Positions 9,308-17,936 are shown, counted from the first letter of the stretch. The stretch is DNA of 64,000 nucleotides from Chryseobacterium sp. MYb264 (GCF_035974275.1 NZ_CP142422.1:2542001-2606000); one strand, 5' to 3'. Notes: a model not told the origin generated them from the letters alone. Translations and numbers: made by a program.

Positions 9308-9871
9308 ATGGATAAAGTTATCATATTTTCAGCACCGTCTGGAAGCGGAAAAACTACATTAGTAAAGCATTCTTTAGAGGTTTTTAATGAATTGAATTTT
9401 TCGATTTCATGTACAACGAGACAACCGAGAGGAAGTGAAATCCATGCTGTGGATTATCATTTTTTAAGTCCGGATGAATTCAGACAAAAAATTTCGGAAG
9501 ATGCTTTTGTAGAATTTGAAGAGGTTTATACGGATAAATATTACGGTACTTTAAAGTCTGAAGTTGAAAAAATTTGGAATCAGGGGAAAGTAGTGATTTT
9601 TGATGTTGATGTAAAAGGCGGAATTTCCCTGAAAAAATATTTTGGTGAAAAAGCATTATCGATTTTTATAGAACCACCTTCCATTGAAGAGTTGGAACGA
9701 AGATTGATTTCAAGAAATACAGATGATGCAGACACCATCAAAACCCGTGTAGAAAAGGCAGAAGAAGAACTATCTTATGCTAATGAATTTGACAAAATCG
9801 TCATCAACACGGATTTGGACGAAGCAAAAAGAGAAATAGAAAGTTTAATAAAAAATTTTATTGGGAGTTAA
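9308..9871 (+). CDS. gmk: Guanylate kinase
   Basis: Phosphorylates GMP to GDP with ATP in purine nucleotide metabolism. The P-loop is APSGSGKTT at residues 9-17. The GMP-binding stretch SCTTRQPRGSEIHAVDYHF near residue 34 contains the conserved Arg and Asp-Tyr-His-Phe. The lid Arg residues (ERRLISRNTDD) are present. At 187 residues it is a standard bacterial enzyme. It sits between yicC and nadA on the same strand and probably shares their transcript. Confidence 0.96.
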   Translation: MDKVIIFSAPSGSGKTTLVKHSLEVFNELNFSISCTTRQPRGSEIHAVDYHFLSPDEFRQKISEDAFVEFEEVYTDKYYGTLKSEVEKIWNQGKVVIFDVDVKGGISLKKYFGEKALSIFIEPPSIEELERRLISRNTDDADTIKTRVEKAEEELSYANEFDKIVINTDLDEAKREIESLIKNFIGS

Positions 9872-9980
9872 GAGGATGAATGATGAGAGCTGGAAGTTTG
9901 ATGTCTAATAAATGATGTCAAAATTCTAATTTCTTATTTCTGACTTCTAATTTCTAATGAACAAAAACATTGAGGTTGAT

Positions 9981-11000
9981 ATGAGTACCGAAACATTAGA
10001 AAGGGCTAAATCGGCTATTCCGGTTAGGGGATATTTGGATATAAAAGACCTTATTATTCCGGAAGGTGAAGAATTGGTGAAAGCCATTCTCAAGTTGAAA
10101 GAAGAAAAAAATGCGGTTATTTTAGCGCATTATTACCAGCCTGGAGAAATTCAGGATATTGCTGATTTCCTTGGAGATTCTCTTCAATTGGCGAGACAAG
10201 CAAAAGATACCAATGCTGATATGATCGTATTCTGCGGAGTGCATTTCATGGCTGAAGCAGCGAAAATTCTGAACCCAACTAAAAAAGTAGTTCTTCCCGA
10301 CACCATGGCAGGATGCTCTTTAGCAGACGGTTGCTCAGGAGAAGGTTTAAGAAAAATGCGTGAACAGCATCCAAATGCTTTGATTGCAACGTACATCAAC
10401 TGTAACGCTGAAACAAAAGCTGAAAGTGATATTATCGTAACAAGTTCAAATGCTGAAACTGTGATTGAAGCACTTCCAACTGACCGACCGATTATTTTCG
10501 CACCAGACAAAAACCTGGGAAGATATTTATCTCAGAAGACAGGTCGTGATATGATTCTTTGGGATGGAAGCTGCATCGTTCACGAAGCGTTTTCAATGGA
10601 AAGAATTGCTCAGCAGCTGGCTGATAATCCGGATGCTAAATTAATTGCTCACCCGGAAAGTGAAGAAGCCGTGTTGAAATTATCACACTTTATCGGCTCT
10701 ACTTCCGCATTGTTGAATTATGTGGAACAGGACGATTGTCAAAGATTTATCATTGCTACGGAAGAAGGAATTCTGCATGAAATGAGAAAACGTGCTCCCC
10801 ATAAGGAACTGATCCCGGCTTTGGTTTTTGATGAAAGCTGCAACTGTTCAGAATGTTTCTACATGAAACGAAATACAATGGAAAAGTTGTATTTATGTAT
10901 GAAATATGAACTTCCCGAAATTCTTATTGAAGAAGAACTGAGATTAAGAGCATTAAAGCCAATCGAGGCGATGCTTGATCTTTCAAAAAGTATAAAATAA
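9981..11000 (+). CDS. nadA: Quinolinate synthase A
   Basis: A [4Fe-4S] enzyme that condenses iminoaspartate with DHAP to make quinolinate for NAD synthesis. It has the NadA repeats around AHYYQPGEIQDIADFLGDS and candidate cluster cysteines in FCGVHFMAEAAK, TYINCNAETKAESD and the C-terminal SCNCSECFYMKRN. I start at the ATG at 9981 (MSTETLERAKSAIPVRGY, 339 residues), which has a GAGG six bases upstream. An in-frame ATG at 9957 would add eight residues and cannot be excluded. The gap from gmk contains imperfect CTAATTTCTAATTTC-type short repeats. A strong terminator follows. Confidence 0.95.
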   Translation: MSTETLERAKSAIPVRGYLDIKDLIIPEGEELVKAILKLKEEKNAVILAHYYQPGEIQDIADFLGDSLQLARQAKDTNADMIVFCGVHFMAEAAKILNPTKKVVLPDTMAGCSLADGCSGEGLRKMREQHPNALIATYINCNAETKAESDIIVTSSNAETVIEALPTDRPIIFAPDKNLGRYLSQKTGRDMILWDGSCIVHEAFSMERIAQQLADNPDAKLIAHPESEEAVLKLSHFIGSTSALLNYVEQDDCQRFIIATEEGILHEMRKRAPHKELIPALVFDESCNCSECFYMKRNTMEKLYLCMKYELPEILIEEELRLRALKPIEAMLDLSKSIK

Positions 11001-11003
11001 ACT

Positions 11004-11031
11004 AAAGCACTGTTTTTACAGTGCTTTTTTC
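11004..11031 (+). terminator. Rho-independent terminator after nadA
   Basis: Stem AAAGCACTGT/ACAGTGCTTT with a TTTT loop and a T run, directly after the nadA stop. It also separates nadA from the convergent small peptide genes. Confidence 0.88.
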
Positions 11032-11039
11032 GTTTTAAG

Positions 11040-11210
11040 TTAAACCATAGGTGCATAACAGGTTCCTCCGGGATTTCGCCAGCATCCCCAAGCTCCACCT
11101 CCGCGAAAACATACATAAGCTTCACCACCGCAGGCATCTATCTGAACTTGCGTAAAGCCACCCTGGATTTTTGTTTTCTCTTCTCTTGAAAGTTTTTTTA
11201 AATTTTTCAT
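11040..11210 (-). CDS. GG-leader Cys-containing peptide precursor (bacteriocin-like), 56 aa
   Basis: A 56-residue precursor. The first 18 residues (MKNLKKLSREEKTKIQGG) form a double-glycine leader of the sort found in Bacteroidota natural-product/bacteriocin-like precursors. The core after GG has four cysteines (27, 34, 43, 51) and is rich in Gly and aromatic residues. I start at the internal Met because upstream in-frame residues do not resemble a leader. It lies 16 bases downstream of a second such gene on the same strand, so the two are probably co-transcribed. No maturation enzyme or C39-peptidase transporter is present in the window. Activity is unknown. Confidence 0.72.
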   Translation of the reverse strand: MKNLKKLSREEKTKIQGGFTQVQIDACGGEAYVCFRGGGAWGCWRNPGGTCYAPMV

Positions 11211-11226
11211 AATATTTTTTGTTTGG

Positions 11227-11439
11227 TTAAAAATCAATAGTAATAGGAACAAAGCACTCCGTATTTACGAGAACACAGTTTCTGCAGAACTCCGAAAGTG
11301 CCCAATAGGCATCACAAGAAAACGAGTCGTGAGGACCAAAAGCTCCTGTTGGACAGCCATTACAATGTGAAATCGGAGGAACTGCTCCCCCACTCATTTG
11401 TTTTAAATGAGTTCTGCTTAATTTTCTGAGTTGTTTCAT
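11227..11439 (-). CDS. GG-leader Cys-rich peptide precursor (bacteriocin-like), 70 aa
   Basis: A 70-residue precursor with leader MKQLRKLSRTHLKQMSGG, clearly related to the leader of the next gene although the cores do not align. The core has six cysteines (26, 29, 42, 52, 55, 62), including two CxxC pairs, so disulfides, thioether rings or metal binding are possible. It is the first gene of the pair. Its start codon lies only 42 bases from the end of an insertion sequence, which may have separated it from its native promoter. Family assignment rests on the leader; function is unknown. Confidence 0.72.
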   Translation of the reverse strand: MKQLRKLSRTHLKQMSGGAVPPISHCNGCPTGAFGPHDSFSCDAYWALSEFCRNCVLVNTECFVPITIDF

Positions 11440-11481
11440 AGTAATCTGATTTAGTTCATCTTATAAATATAATACTATTTA

Positions 11482-12948
11482 GTCGCTCCTTAAAAAGCTG
11501 TTTTTTGACTTTGAAAATTATATTTGCCTAAAAAGATTCGGAGAACAAGTTCGAGCCAAAGAAGAATTTGTTGTTTGATTTGATTCAATCTCATCTTCAA
11601 ATTGTATCCAATCCCTGCTAATAATGCATTATTAATATCTCCAGCCACTCCTTTCAGGAAGTTTAATCCTAAGGAGTGGTTTCTTTTTAAATGAGAGATA
11701 CAAGGTTCTATGGCTGCTCTTGCCCGGAATCTTAATCTGGCTACTTGTTGCCCATATTTTGTTTTTTCTTTTTTTGCGGGAAGCAAAATTGCTGTTCCTT
11801 CCACTTCTTTGATTCCTTTAAATCCTCTGTCTGTAGTGGCTTTCGTAGGTCTTGTTCCGCCAACGGATTTTCTTACCCTCTCACTCTGTGCCAATGATTC
11901 TTCAAGAGTTTTACTATCGTGAGGATTGCCAGAAAATCTCTTTACCGAGCTGATGATCCCTGTTTTCCGACCTCTTACTACTGCTACTTTTGTCCCAAAC
12001 TCGTATGCTTTTCCCGATTTTCCTTTCGCAATACACGCAACTTGTGGCTCGTGAAGACTGTAAATTTTATCTTTCGTGGTACGTTCTTGGGTGAGTGCTT
12101 TAAGGTAAATTTTAAAAACGTCTTCGTAGCCTTTCAAAACATCTTTAGGAAGTTTTCTTTCCAATTCCCGAAGAACTCTTTTACCAATCGTCCTGAGCTT
12201 TTTCCTCGCCATTTTTGCCTTCTTCTGTCTTCTGGGATGATGTCCAAAAAAAGCGTCCCGCAATAATTGTTTGCTCACTCTTCTGTAGCTTTGTCTTTGT
12301 ACAACGCTCTCTTTTTCTGCTATTTTTCTACAATTGTCGATTACTTTTTTTGCTAATTTGGCATCGGTAGGAAAGGTAATGTTCTTCTCCTGAACCGTCG
12401 TATCTACCTGAACTTCATCTTCTGTTTTGGCTTTGGGATGGAGAGAAACGCTTTGTCCCAAAAGAAATTCCAAACCCTTATCTCCAATTCTTTTTCTGAA
12501 GTGTACAAAATTGCTCGGATCGAAAGGCTGCTCTGTCTGGAAAAAGGTTTCTCCGGTAAAATATTGCCAATACGCATTCTCAATCCATCTCTCTATTACA
12601 CTTTCATCACTTTCTTTAAACATTTCCTTGAGCAAAAGCATTCCTGCTATTTTACGGATAGCAATAGAAGGTCTTCCGTTTTCTGAAAATAATTTCTCAA
12701 ACTCTGACTCCATTTTATCCCAGGAAATCTCCCCAGCTAATTTTACCACCGGATGCTCCATATTAATAAGCTCCGTAAGCCTGGTCTTGAATAAATTCTG
12801 CTGTAAATCCTCTCTTATTTTGCCTAACATTTTGCCACTTTTTATATCCTAAAAATACAATTTATTGCAATTTTTTACAACGATTTTTTACGAAATATAA
12901 GTGCATAAAACTGATAATCAAAATATTACTTGGTTTTTAAGGAATGAC
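11482..12948 (-). mobile_element. Complete IS5-like insertion sequence, 1467 bp
   Basis: Terminal inverted repeats are visible: GTCGCTCCTTAAAAAGC at 11482-11498 and, reverse-complemented, GTCATTCCTTAAAAACC ending at 12948 (three mismatches in 17). The flanks carry a 6-base direct repeat TATTTA (11476-11481 and 12949-12954), consistent with a target-site duplication. One intact transposase fills the element and its stop codon overlaps the left repeat. The intact ORF and duplication suggest recent insertion. It sits between the peptide genes and the thr leader region. Confidence 0.88.
11490..12830 (-). CDS. IS5-family DDE transposase
   Basis: 446 residues, full length. The N-terminal DUF772-type domain is present (GRPSIAIRKIAGMLLLKEMF followed by YWQYFTGE). 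The DDE catalytic core follows, with candidate acidic residues in VDTTVQEKNI, TTDRGFKG and RAAIEPCISHLKRNH. No frameshift is seen, so it is probably active. The exact IS5 subgroup cannot be set without an ISfinder search. Several small forward-strand ORFs inside are shadows. Confidence 0.9.
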   Translation of the reverse strand: MLGKIREDLQQNLFKTRLTELINMEHPVVKLAGEISWDKMESEFEKLFSENGRPSIAIRKIAGMLLLKEMFKESDESVIERWIENAYWQYFTGETFFQTEQPFDPSNFVHFRKRIGDKGLEFLLGQSVSLHPKAKTEDEVQVDTTVQEKNITFPTDAKLAKKVIDNCRKIAEKESVVQRQSYRRVSKQLLRDAFFGHHPRRQKKAKMARKKLRTIGKRVLRELERKLPKDVLKGYEDVFKIYLKALTQERTTKDKIYSLHEPQVACIAKGKSGKAYEFGTKVAVVRGRKTGIISSVKRFSGNPHDSKTLEESLAQSERVRKSVGGTRPTKATTDRGFKGIKEVEGTAILLPAKKEKTKYGQQVARLRFRARAAIEPCISHLKRNHSLGLNFLKGVAGDINNALLAGIGYNLKMRLNQIKQQILLWLELVLRIFLGKYNFQSQKTAF

Positions 12949-13018
12949 TATTTAAATAAATCACATTAATATGATAAAAATATTTTACCTCAAAAAACTG
13001 TCTTGTCAAAATAATTTG

Positions 13019-13026
13019 TACATTTG
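13019..13026 (+). promoter_or_regulatory. Putative -7 box of the threonine operon
   Basis: TACATTTG fits TAnnTTTG and ends 10 bases before the start codon of the Thr/Ile leader ORF. The nearest upstream TTG (13003-13005) has a spacer of only 13, so the -33 element is uncertain. The IS ends about 70 bases upstream, leaving this box intact. Confidence 0.45.
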
Positions 13027-13036
13027 TTCAGTAACA

Positions 13037-13141
13037 ATGAATTTTCTAAGAAACATATTTAATATTTCAGCTCCGAATTTCTCTATTTCGGAAGGAATTT
13101 TTGTTTCTATTATTGCTACAACAACTACGATTACCCCATAA
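13037..13141 (+). CDS. Putative threonine operon leader peptide (attenuator), 34 aa
   Basis: A short ORF directly downstream of a TAnnTTTG box and 91 bases before thrA. It encodes 34 residues ending VSIIATTTTITP, with the consecutive codons ATT ATT GCT ACA ACA ACT ACG ATT ACC CCA before TAA. A run of Thr and Ile codons just before the stop is the hallmark of thr attenuators such as E. coli thrL, where ribosome stalling at Thr/Ile codons couples operon expression to charged tRNA. A hairpin ACCCC-ATAAC-GGGGT (13133-13147) overlaps the stop codon. A second hairpin ACTCTTT/AAAGAGT lies near 13180-13200. The peptide is inferred, not proven. Confidence 0.7.
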   Translation: MNFLRNIFNISAPNFSISEGIFVSIIATTTTITP

Positions 13142-13230
13142 CGGGGTCTATTTTCACATATCATTATACGTTTGCGTACTCTTTTTTCTAAAGAGTAAAA
13201 ATTTCAATTTTTTATCACTAAAATTTTACA
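13133..13230 (+). promoter_or_regulatory. Candidate thr attenuator structure
   Basis: Between the leader ORF and thrA lie three potential stems: ACCCC/GGGGT (13133-13147), ACTCTTT/AAAGAGT (about 13180-13200), and AAAAATT/AATTTTT immediately after it. The last is followed by a short T run. No classic GC-rich terminator is present, so the mechanism may use weak terminators or Rho. Base-pair exchange between these stems was judged by eye only. Confidence 0.4.
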
Positions 13231-13232
13231 TA

Positions 13233-15683
13233 ATGAAAGTTTTAAAATTTGGCGGAACTTCGGTCGCCAACGCTCAAAATATTTTGCTTGTTGAAAATAT
13301 CATCAAAAAAGAAGCCTCTGAAAATAAAATAATCGTCGTAGTTTCAGCACTTCACGGAGTTACAGATCAACTCATAAAAGCAGCAGAAAGTGCCTCTCAA
13401 AAAGATGAAAACTATACTCAGATCATTAAAAATTTAGAAGAACAACATTTAAATGTTGTTAAAGAATTAATCCCGGTTTTAGAACAAAGTTCTTGGCTGA
13501 GTTTTGTAAAAAAACATTTCAACGATATTGAAGACATCTGCAACGGAATTTTTGTTTTAGGAGAATTTACCAATAGAATAAAAGATAAAATCACATCTTA
13601 TGGTGAATTTCTTTCATCTCGTATTATTGCAGCCAAACTAAAATTTGAAGGATTGGATGTTCATTGGATGAATTCTTCAGAACAGATTTTGACTAACAGC
13701 AATTTCACAAACGCGAAAGTAAATTTTGAACGTACTGAACAAAATTTCAGAAAATATATAAATGAAAATCAACATCAGATTATCATTGCTCCCGGATTTA
13801 TTGCTCAGGATGAAAAAGGAAATTCAACAACTTTAGGGCGCGGAGGTTCTGATTTTACAGCTTCGATAATCGCTTCTGCCATTCACGCAGAGGAATTACA
13901 AATCTGGACCGATGTCAGCGGAATGATGACCGCCGATCCGAGGTTGGTTTCCCATGCAAAACCTATTGCTGAGATTTCTTATCAGGAAGCTATGGAACTC
14001 TCTCATTTTGGTGCTAAAGTTCTATATCCGCCAACTATTCAGCCTGTAATGGTTAAAAATATTAATCTAAAAATTAAAAATACTTTTGAGCCTGAAGCTT
14101 TCGGAACATTCATTTCTCAGAATCTGAATAAAGTTGATATTGAAAATAAACCTATTGCGGTAGGAATTTCAAATATGAGCAATATTGCTTTACTCACTTT
14201 AGAAGGAAGTGGCATGATCGGAATTCCGGGTATTTCTGCAAAATTATTTCAATGTTTAAGTCATGAAAAAATTAATGTCATTCTCATTACCCAAAGTTCA
14301 TCAGAACACTCCATCACCATCGCCATCAATGAAAAAGATATTTTAAATGCAGAAAACGCCATCAACAGTTCTTTTGAAGATGATTTACAGTTAAAAAGAA
14401 TTGAACCTGTAAAAATCGAAAAAAATCTTTCGATTGTCGCTTTAGTGGGCGAAAATATGAAAAGCAGAAGCGGTGTAAGTGCTAAAATGTTCGGTTGTCT
14501 GGGAAATAACGGAATTAATATCAGAGCCATTGCACAAGGTTCTTCAGAAAAAAATATCAGCATTGTTATTTCCGAAAAAGATACCAAAAAGGCTGTGAAT
14601 GTTTTGCATGAAGAATTTTTTGAATCTGAAATTAAGCAGGTTCATCTTTATATCTGCGGAACCGGAAATGTGGGAATGAAATTAATTCAGCAAATTTACG
14701 ATCAGAACGAATATCTTAAAGATAATCTTCTAATTAATTTAAGAATTGTCGGACTATCTAACAGTCGTAAAATGATTTTCTCAGAAAAAGGAATTTCACA
14801 AAATGAATACGTTGATCATATCAACAATAGCGAAAATGCTTCTGCAGAAAAATTTGCTCAGGAAATGATATCACGAAACTTAAGAAATTCAGTTTTTGTT
14901 GATGTCACTGCAAGTTCAGAAGTTCCGAAAGTATATGAAAAGCTGCTGAAAAAGAGCATCAATATCATTGCCTGCAACAAAATTGCAGCTTCTTCGGATT
15001 TTGAACATTATAAAAATTTAAAATCAACCGCCCGAAATCACAGTTGCAAATTTTTCTTTGAAACCAACGTTGGTGCCGGACTTCCCATTATCGGAACCAT
15101 CAATGATCTGATAAGAAGTGGAGATAAAATCACCTCTATTCAGGCAGTTTTAAGCGGAACCTTAAATTTTGTTTTTAATAATTATGATGGCAGCCAAAGC
15201 TTTTCGGAAGTTGTTCTTCAGGCACAAAAAGAAGGTTACACAGAACCCGATCCGCGGTTGGATCTCGCGGGAACAGATGTTGCAAGAAAAATTTTAATTC
15301 TCGCGAGAGAGTCTGGATATTCTCTTGAATTTAATCAGATTGAAAATGAAAGTTTTCTCCCTGAAGAGTGTCTGCGAGGAAGTGTTGAAGATTTTTATCA
15401 ATCATTAATTAAATATGAAAATCATTTTAAAAACTTACTGAGTGAAGCAAAAAATAATGGTAAAATTCTAAAATATGTTGCTGAATTTAAAGATGGAAAA
15501 GCCAAAGTTGGATTACAGCATATTGCTCCTGAGAGCGATCTCTATCATCTTTACGGGAAAGATAATATTGTGATTTTTAAAACCCTACGATATTCTGAAC
15601 AGCCCTTGGTTGTAAAAGGAGCTGGTGCCGGTGCAGAAGTGACAGCAAGTGGAGTTTTCGCTGATATCGTTCGTTCAGTTTAA
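13233..15683 (+). CDS. thrA: Bifunctional aspartokinase / homoserine dehydrogenase I
   Basis: Catalyses the first and third steps from aspartate to threonine. I start at the ATG at 13233 because MKVLKFGGTSVANA is the canonical aspartokinase N-terminus; the frame is open further upstream but that stretch overlaps the leader. Domains in order: aspartate kinase (1 to ~300, with KFGGTS and TLGRGGSDFTA), tandem ACT domains (~315-460) for feedback inhibition, and homoserine dehydrogenase (~465-816) with a nucleotide-binding ICGTGNVGMKLI and the EGYTEPDPRLDLAGTDVARK signature. At 816 residues the length is normal. It is the first structural gene of thrA-thrB-thrC. Confidence 0.96.
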   Translation: MKVLKFGGTSVANAQNILLVENIIKKEASENKIIVVVSALHGVTDQLIKAAESASQKDENYTQIIKNLEEQHLNVVKELIPVLEQSSWLSFVKKHFNDIEDICNGIFVLGEFTNRIKDKITSYGEFLSSRIIAAKLKFEGLDVHWMNSSEQILTNSNFTNAKVNFERTEQNFRKYINENQHQIIIAPGFIAQDEKGNSTTLGRGGSDFTASIIASAIHAEELQIWTDVSGMMTADPRLVSHAKPIAEISYQEAMELSHFGAKVLYPPTIQPVMVKNINLKIKNTFEPEAFGTFISQNLNKVDIENKPIAVGISNMSNIALLTLEGSGMIGIPGISAKLFQCLSHEKINVILITQSSSEHSITIAINEKDILNAENAINSSFEDDLQLKRIEPVKIEKNLSIVALVGENMKSRSGVSAKMFGCLGNNGINIRAIAQGSSEKNISIVISEKDTKKAVNVLHEEFFESEIKQVHLYICGTGNVGMKLIQQIYDQNEYLKDNLLINLRIVGLSNSRKMIFSEKGISQNEYVDHINNSENASAEKFAQEMISRNLRNSVFVDVTASSEVPKVYEKLLKKSINIIACNKIAASSDFEHYKNLKSTARNHSCKFFFETNVGAGLPIIGTINDLIRSGDKITSIQAVLSGTLNFVFNNYDGSQSFSEVVLQAQKEGYTEPDPRLDLAGTDVARKILILARESGYSLEFNQIENESFLPEECLRGSVEDFYQSLIKYENHFKNLLSEAKNNGKILKYVAEFKDGKAKVGLQHIAPESDLYHLYGKDNIVIFKTLRYSEQPLVVKGAGAGAEVTASGVFADIVRSV

Positions 15684-15693
15684 AATTTTAAGT

Positions 15694-16614
15694 ATGAAAA
15701 AAGTTAAATTACAAGTTCCGGCTACCGTTGCCAATTTGGTGTGCGGATTTGATATTTTGGGAATGGCCATCCATGAACCTTATGATATAATGGAGTTCAG
15801 CATATTGGAAACTCCTGAAATCATCATTAGACATACCGATCAGTTTGGTCTTCCTGAAGAAGCTTCACAAAATGTAGCGGGCGTCGTTTTATTGAAAATT
15901 CAGGAACATTTACAATTGAAAAATGGATTTGAAGTGATTATTCATAAAAATATAAAGCCAGGAAGCGGACTCGGTTCCAGTGCGGCAAGTGCAGCCGGAG
16001 CTGCAGTGGGTGCCAATATTTTGCTTGGCAATATTTTATCAAAAGAAGAATTGGTTCACTTTGCGATGTTTGGCGAAGAGCTGGCTTCTGGAGTACAACA
16101 TGCAGACAATATTTCACCCTGCATTTATGGCGGAATAACATTAGTTAAATCTTTAAATCCTATTGATATTATTCCGTTGAATTCACCAGATTTATTTGTC
16201 ACTGCCGTTCACCCGCAGGTGGAAGTAAAAACTTCTGATGCAAGACAGATTTTAAAGAAAAACATTCTCTTGAAAGATGCCATTGAGCAATGGGGTAATA
16301 TTGCCGGATTGGTTGCAGGTATCCAGAAAAATGATTTTGCCCTGATCGGGCGAAGTTTACATGATGTGATTGTTGAACCCGTACGAAGTATTTTAATTCC
16401 GAAATTCGATGAAATAAAAGAAAAAAGTTTAAAAATCGAAGCTCTGGGAGGCGGAATTTCCGGTTCCGGGCCTTCTATTTTTATGTTGAGTGAACAAGAG
16501 GAAACGGCACAGAAAATTGCAAAAATGATGAAATCTGTTTATGAAGAAATTGATATTGAAAGTTTCGTGTATGTTTCAAAAATAAATCCGTCAGGCATCA
16601 AAATCATAGAATAA
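15694..16614 (+). CDS. thrB: Homoserine kinase
   Basis: Phosphorylates homoserine in threonine synthesis. It is a GHMP-family kinase with the ATP-binding Gly/Ser motif PGSGLGSSAAS at residues 89-99 and the C-terminal GGGISGSGPSIFML loop. I start at the ATG at 15694 (MKKVKLQVPATVANL, 306 residues). An earlier in-frame ATG at 15649 lies inside thrA and gives an N-terminus unlike the family. The gap to thrA is 10 bases and to thrC 10 bases, so this is one operon. Confidence 0.96.
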   Translation: MKKVKLQVPATVANLVCGFDILGMAIHEPYDIMEFSILETPEIIIRHTDQFGLPEEASQNVAGVVLLKIQEHLQLKNGFEVIIHKNIKPGSGLGSSAASAAGAAVGANILLGNILSKEELVHFAMFGEELASGVQHADNISPCIYGGITLVKSLNPIDIIPLNSPDLFVTAVHPQVEVKTSDARQILKKNILLKDAIEQWGNIAGLVAGIQKNDFALIGRSLHDVIVEPVRSILIPKFDEIKEKSLKIEALGGGISGSGPSIFMLSEQEETAQKIAKMMKSVYEEIDIESFVYVSKINPSGIKIIE

Positions 16615-16624
16615 AATTAAACCG

Positions 16625-17929
16625 ATGAAATATTATAATATAAAAGATAAACAGGAAGTTGTTGATTTCAAAACAGCAACTATAAAAGGACAAGGAAAAG
16701 AAAAAGGCTTATTTTACCCTGAATATATTCCGTCATTTGACAAAGAATTTATTGAAAATTTAAACAATTTTTCAAACGAAGAAATTGCATTTCAATGTAT
16801 GAAAGATTTTGTAGGAGATGAGATTCCTGATGAAATTTTAAAGGAAATCGTTTCAGAGACCATCAATTTTGATATTCCTTTGAAGAAAATCAATGAAAAA
16901 GTATATTCTTTAGAACTTTTTCACGGTCCTACTCTAGCATTTAAAGATGTTGGAGCCCGATTTATGAGCAGATGTCTTTCTTATTTTTTGAAAGATGAAA
17001 ACAAAAAAGTGACCGTTTTAGTTGCCACTTCCGGTGATACAGGAGGTGCGGTTGCCAATGGTTTTTATAACACAGAAAATACAAATATTGTCATTCTTTA
17101 TCCAAAAAATCGAGTGAGTAAAGTTCAGGAACAACAACTGACGGCTTTGGACGAAAATATTTCAGCGCTGGAAGTGAACGGAAATTTTGATGATTGTCAG
17201 CAACTCGTGAAGCAAGCTTTTGCAGATGATGAAATTAACTCTCAGTTGTTTTTGACTTCAGCCAATTCCATCAATGTTGCGAGATGGCTTCCTCAGCAAA
17301 TCTATTATCTATTAGCATTAAAACAATGGCAAGAGTTAGAAAAAGAAAATCCGGTAATTTGTGTCCCGAGCGGAAATTTCGGGAATATCTGTGCGGGAAT
17401 TTTAACATATTTCAGAGGTCTTCCCGCAGATCATTTCGTGGCTGCCTGTAATGAAAATGATAGCATTCCAAATTATTTAAACACGGAAAAACTAGAAATC
17501 AAAGAAACTGTTGCCACACTTTCCAACGCAATGGATGTAGGAAATCCGAGCAATTTTGTGAGAGTTTTAGAACTTTTTGGAAATCAGTTTGAGGAATTAA
17601 AAAGTAAAATTTTCGCGTATTCTATTAATGATGAGAAAACTTTACAGACGATTCAGAACGTATATAAGAAGTTTAATTATTTACTTGAACCTCATGGAGC
17701 CGTAGCTTATGCTGCGTTGGAAAAATATTTAACAGAAAATCCTGATAAAAAAGGGTTTATTCTGGAGACGGCACATCCCGTAAAATTTCCTGATGCCGTG
17801 GAAAAAGCGACAAATATTAAAATTGAGTTACCGGAATCATTAAAAGAATTAATGAAAAAAGATAAAAAAAGTACAGAAATAGGTCCCGATTTTGAAGAAT
17901 TAAAACGATTTTTGCTTAATAAAAATTAA
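16625..17929 (+). CDS. thrC: Threonine synthase
   Basis: A PLP enzyme that converts phosphohomoserine to threonine. The PLP lysine is Lys107 in LAFKDVGARFM, preceded by LFHGPT. The phosphate-binding region VATSGDTGGAVANGF is present. The protein is 434 residues, the length of the short bacterial class. It is third in the operon, and folB follows after 7 bases, so folB is probably co-transcribed. Confidence 0.96.
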   Translation: MKYYNIKDKQEVVDFKTATIKGQGKEKGLFYPEYIPSFDKEFIENLNNFSNEEIAFQCMKDFVGDEIPDEILKEIVSETINFDIPLKKINEKVYSLELFHGPTLAFKDVGARFMSRCLSYFLKDENKKVTVLVATSGDTGGAVANGFYNTENTNIVILYPKNRVSKVQEQQLTALDENISALEVNGNFDDCQQLVKQAFADDEINSQLFLTSANSINVARWLPQQIYYLLALKQWQELEKENPVICVPSGNFGNICAGILTYFRGLPADHFVAACNENDSIPNYLNTEKLEIKETVATLSNAMDVGNPSNFVRVLELFGNQFEELKSKIFAYSINDEKTLQTIQNVYKKFNYLLEPHGAVAYAALEKYLTENPDKKGFILETAHPVKFPDAVEKATNIKIELPESLKELMKKDKKSTEIGPDFEELKRFLLNKN

Positions 17930-17936
17930 AGAAAAT

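Noticed and set aside
11710..12852. Forward ORFs inside the insertion sequence
   Set aside because: They are antisense shadows of the intact transposase gene.
13101..13232. Upstream extension of thrA to an alternative start at 13101
   Set aside because: The added 44 residues are low-complexity and do not match aspartokinase N-termini; the region is better explained as the leader peptide and attenuator. MKVLKFGGTS at 13233 is the expected start.
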